Of a stretch of DNA of 64,000 nt, positions 63,061-64,000 are shown piece by piece. A program made the position numbers and the translations under genes. Location of the stretch: NCBI RefSeq assembly GCF_000974985.2, contig NZ_LAVA02000016.1, positions 1-64,000 of the forward strand. The letters run 5' to 3'. Positions within the stretch are counted from its first letter, which is position 1. Every line of letters begins with the position of its first letter. This DNA is from Streptomyces mangrovisoli. GTDB lineage: Bacteria; Actinomycetota; Actinomycetes; Streptomycetales; Streptomycetaceae. The notes beneath the pieces are model-generated. The model did no database searches, was not told the origin of the DNA, and saw only the letters and a list, made by a program, of their open reading frames with translations.

Positions 63061-63125
63061 TTAAAGTGACACCCGTCAATCATTAAAGAAATGGTCAACT
63101 GACCTGTTGGGACGGGAGGGCAGCC
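63061..63125 (+). promoter_or_regulatory. Promoter region of the antiporter pair
   Basis: AT-rich stretch (TTAAAGTGACACCCGTCAATC...). TTAAAG (63061-63066) and TAAAGA (63084-63089) are 17 bases apart. A palindrome GGTCA-AC-TGACC (63093-63104) sits just downstream of the predicted start of transcription, and GGGAGGG (63114-63120) is the ribosome site. Confidence 0.45.
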
Positions 63126-63611
63126 ATGGGGGCTGCACGCATGGGCAGTACGCCGCTGCCGGGCATCGGAGTCCGGTACGACCTGACCACGAGGGACCGA
63201 CGTCGCGTGTCGGTGGTCGCGCACCGGGACGGCTCGCGGACCCTGAACGCGTACCGCCAGGACGACCCGGACGCGTGCGCGCTGTCGGTCAGGCTGGCCC
63301 CGGGAGAGGCGGACGCACTCGTCGACGCCCTGATGCCGGAGCACCGCAGCCCGAGTCTGCTCTCGACGACCGAGCTGGGGCTGGTCGCGGAGCGGATCGA
63401 GCTGTCCGCCACCTCGTACTGGAACGGACGGCTGCTGGGGGAGACGCGGATGCGCACGGAGACCGGTGTGTCGATCGTCGCGGTGCTGCGCAGAGCGGAG
63501 GCGATCCCCTCACCAGGGCCGGACTTCCGCCTGGCGGGCGGGGACACGCTGATCGTCATCGGCACGCGCGAGGGTGCGGACGCCGCCGCCGTGATCCTCG
63601 GGCGGGAGTGA
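63126..63611 (+). CDS. TrkA-C domain regulatory subunit of K+/H+ antiporter (KhtT-like)
   Basis: 161 residues from ATG 63126. The N-terminal part (LPGIGVRYDLTTRDRRRVSVVAHRDGSR) and the C-terminal RCK_C domain (about 80-160, FRLAGGDTLIVIGTREGADAAAVIL) match KhtT-type proteins. These gate a CPA2 antiporter in response to a nucleotide such as c-di-AMP or to pH. The antiporter gene follows after 6 bases. Confidence 0.85.
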   Translation: MGAARMGSTPLPGIGVRYDLTTRDRRRVSVVAHRDGSRTLNAYRQDDPDACALSVRLAPGEADALVDALMPEHRSPSLLSTTELGLVAERIELSATSYWNGRLLGETRMRTETGVSIVAVLRRAEAIPSPGPDFRLAGGDTLIVIGTREGADAAAVILGRE

Positions 63612-63617
63612 GCCTCG

Positions 63618-64000
63618 ATGCACTCGACCACCTTTCTGATCGAGTTCGGGGCGATCATCCTCGGGCTGGGGCTGCTGGGCCGGTTCGCCGGACGCTTCCA
63701 GTTCTCGCCCATCCCGCTCTATCTGCTGGCGGGGCTGGCCTTCGGGCAGGGCGGGCTGCTCCCGCTGGACACCAGCGAGGAGTTCGTCGCGATCGGCGCC
63801 GAGATCGGCGTGATCCTGCTGCTGCTCATGCTGGGACTGGAGTACACGGCCAGCGACCTGGTCTCCAACCTCAAGACGCAGTACCCGGCCGGGCTGATGG
63901 ACGCCGCGCTCAACGCCCTGCCCGGAGCCGTGATGGCACTGCTGCTGGGCTGGGGCCCGGTGGCGGCGGTGGTCCTGGCCGGGGTGACCTGGGTTTCGTC
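63618..64000 (+). CDS. CPA2-family K+/H+ antiporter, N-terminal part (KhtU-like)
   Basis: Runs off the window after 127 codons from ATG 63618. It begins MHSTTFLIEFGAIILGLGLL and has GRFAGRFQFSPIPLYLLAGLAFGQGG and EEFVAIGAEIGVILLLLMLGLEY, the typical first helices of KefB/KhtU-type cation:proton antiporters. The neighbouring KhtT-like protein supports this. The C-terminal half is outside the window. Confidence 0.85.
   Translation, partial: MHSTTFLIEFGAIILGLGLLGRFAGRFQFSPIPLYLLAGLAFGQGGLLPLDTSEEFVAIGAEIGVILLLLMLGLEYTASDLVSNLKTQYPAGLMDAALNALPGAVMALLLGWGPVAAVVLAGVTWVS

Overview
The window is very GC-rich and its genes use G or C at almost every third codon position. They are packed in short operons, often with 4-base GTGA or ATGA overlaps. 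The gene content is typical of Streptomyces: DUF6479, a LysM secretory protein, XRE/HATPase regulator pairs, many small lipoproteins, Tat signals and ROK regulators. I take it to be a Streptomyces chromosome, probably an arm or accessory-rich region. I saw no tRNA, rRNA, CRISPR array, intact insertion sequence or prophage.

Region 1 (1-26 kb) is a catabolic and transport island. It opens with three overlapping one-carbon genes: a methylenetetrahydrofolate reductase-like protein, PurU, and a dihydropteroate synthase-like protein. Then come a FUSC exporter facing a ROK regulator, and a Gfo/Idh/MocA dehydrogenase facing a TIM-barrel sugar isomerase and a second ROK regulator. Next is the main find, a plus-strand block at 10.6-16.9 kb: a nucleoside:H+ symporter-type permease, a 52-residue peptide, a GMC flavin oxidoreductase, a small protein matching the beta subunit of bacterial C-glycoside deglycosidases, its TIM-barrel alpha subunit, and a beta-propeller lactonase. 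A strong hairpin ends the block. The inferred pathway is uptake of a plant or insect aromatic C-glycoside, FAD-dependent oxidation of the sugar at C3, cleavage of the sugar-aglycone C-C bond, and processing of the keto sugar. GntR and IclR regulators follow. Then there is a sugar ABC system with three binding proteins (two of them a tandem duplicate), one permease and one single-domain ATPase, divergent from a third ROK regulator.

Region 2 (26-43 kb) is a mixed Streptomyces stretch: a Ser/Thr/Pro-rich anchored protein, a PIG-L deacetylase, DUF6479, a GAF-SpoIIE phosphatase, a holin-like protein with a decayed DUF3618 partner, a two-gene secreted hydrolase operon (LysM-peptidase S33 plus class C beta-lactamase family), a transposase scrap, uncharacterised proteins, a repeat protein, a second secreted S33 peptidase and lipoproteins.

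Region 3 (43-54.6 kb) is a run of small redox modules, most with a regulator beside them: TetR/SDR-SnoaL, flavin-binding PPOX protein/XRE, zinc alcohol dehydrogenase plus two aldo-keto reductases, NmrA/LysR, and TetR/alpha-beta hydrolase. Several of its intergenic gaps carry short tandem duplications. The last pair is separated by a near-perfect palindrome that contains the hydrolase start codon.

Region 4 (54.7-64 kb) has a Streptomyces regulatory set (HATPase, XRE-TPR, GNAT), a cytochrome P450 without its own ferredoxin, small secreted proteins, a Sir2 deacylase, and the start of a KhtT/KhtU-like K+/H+ antiporter pair cut by the window end.
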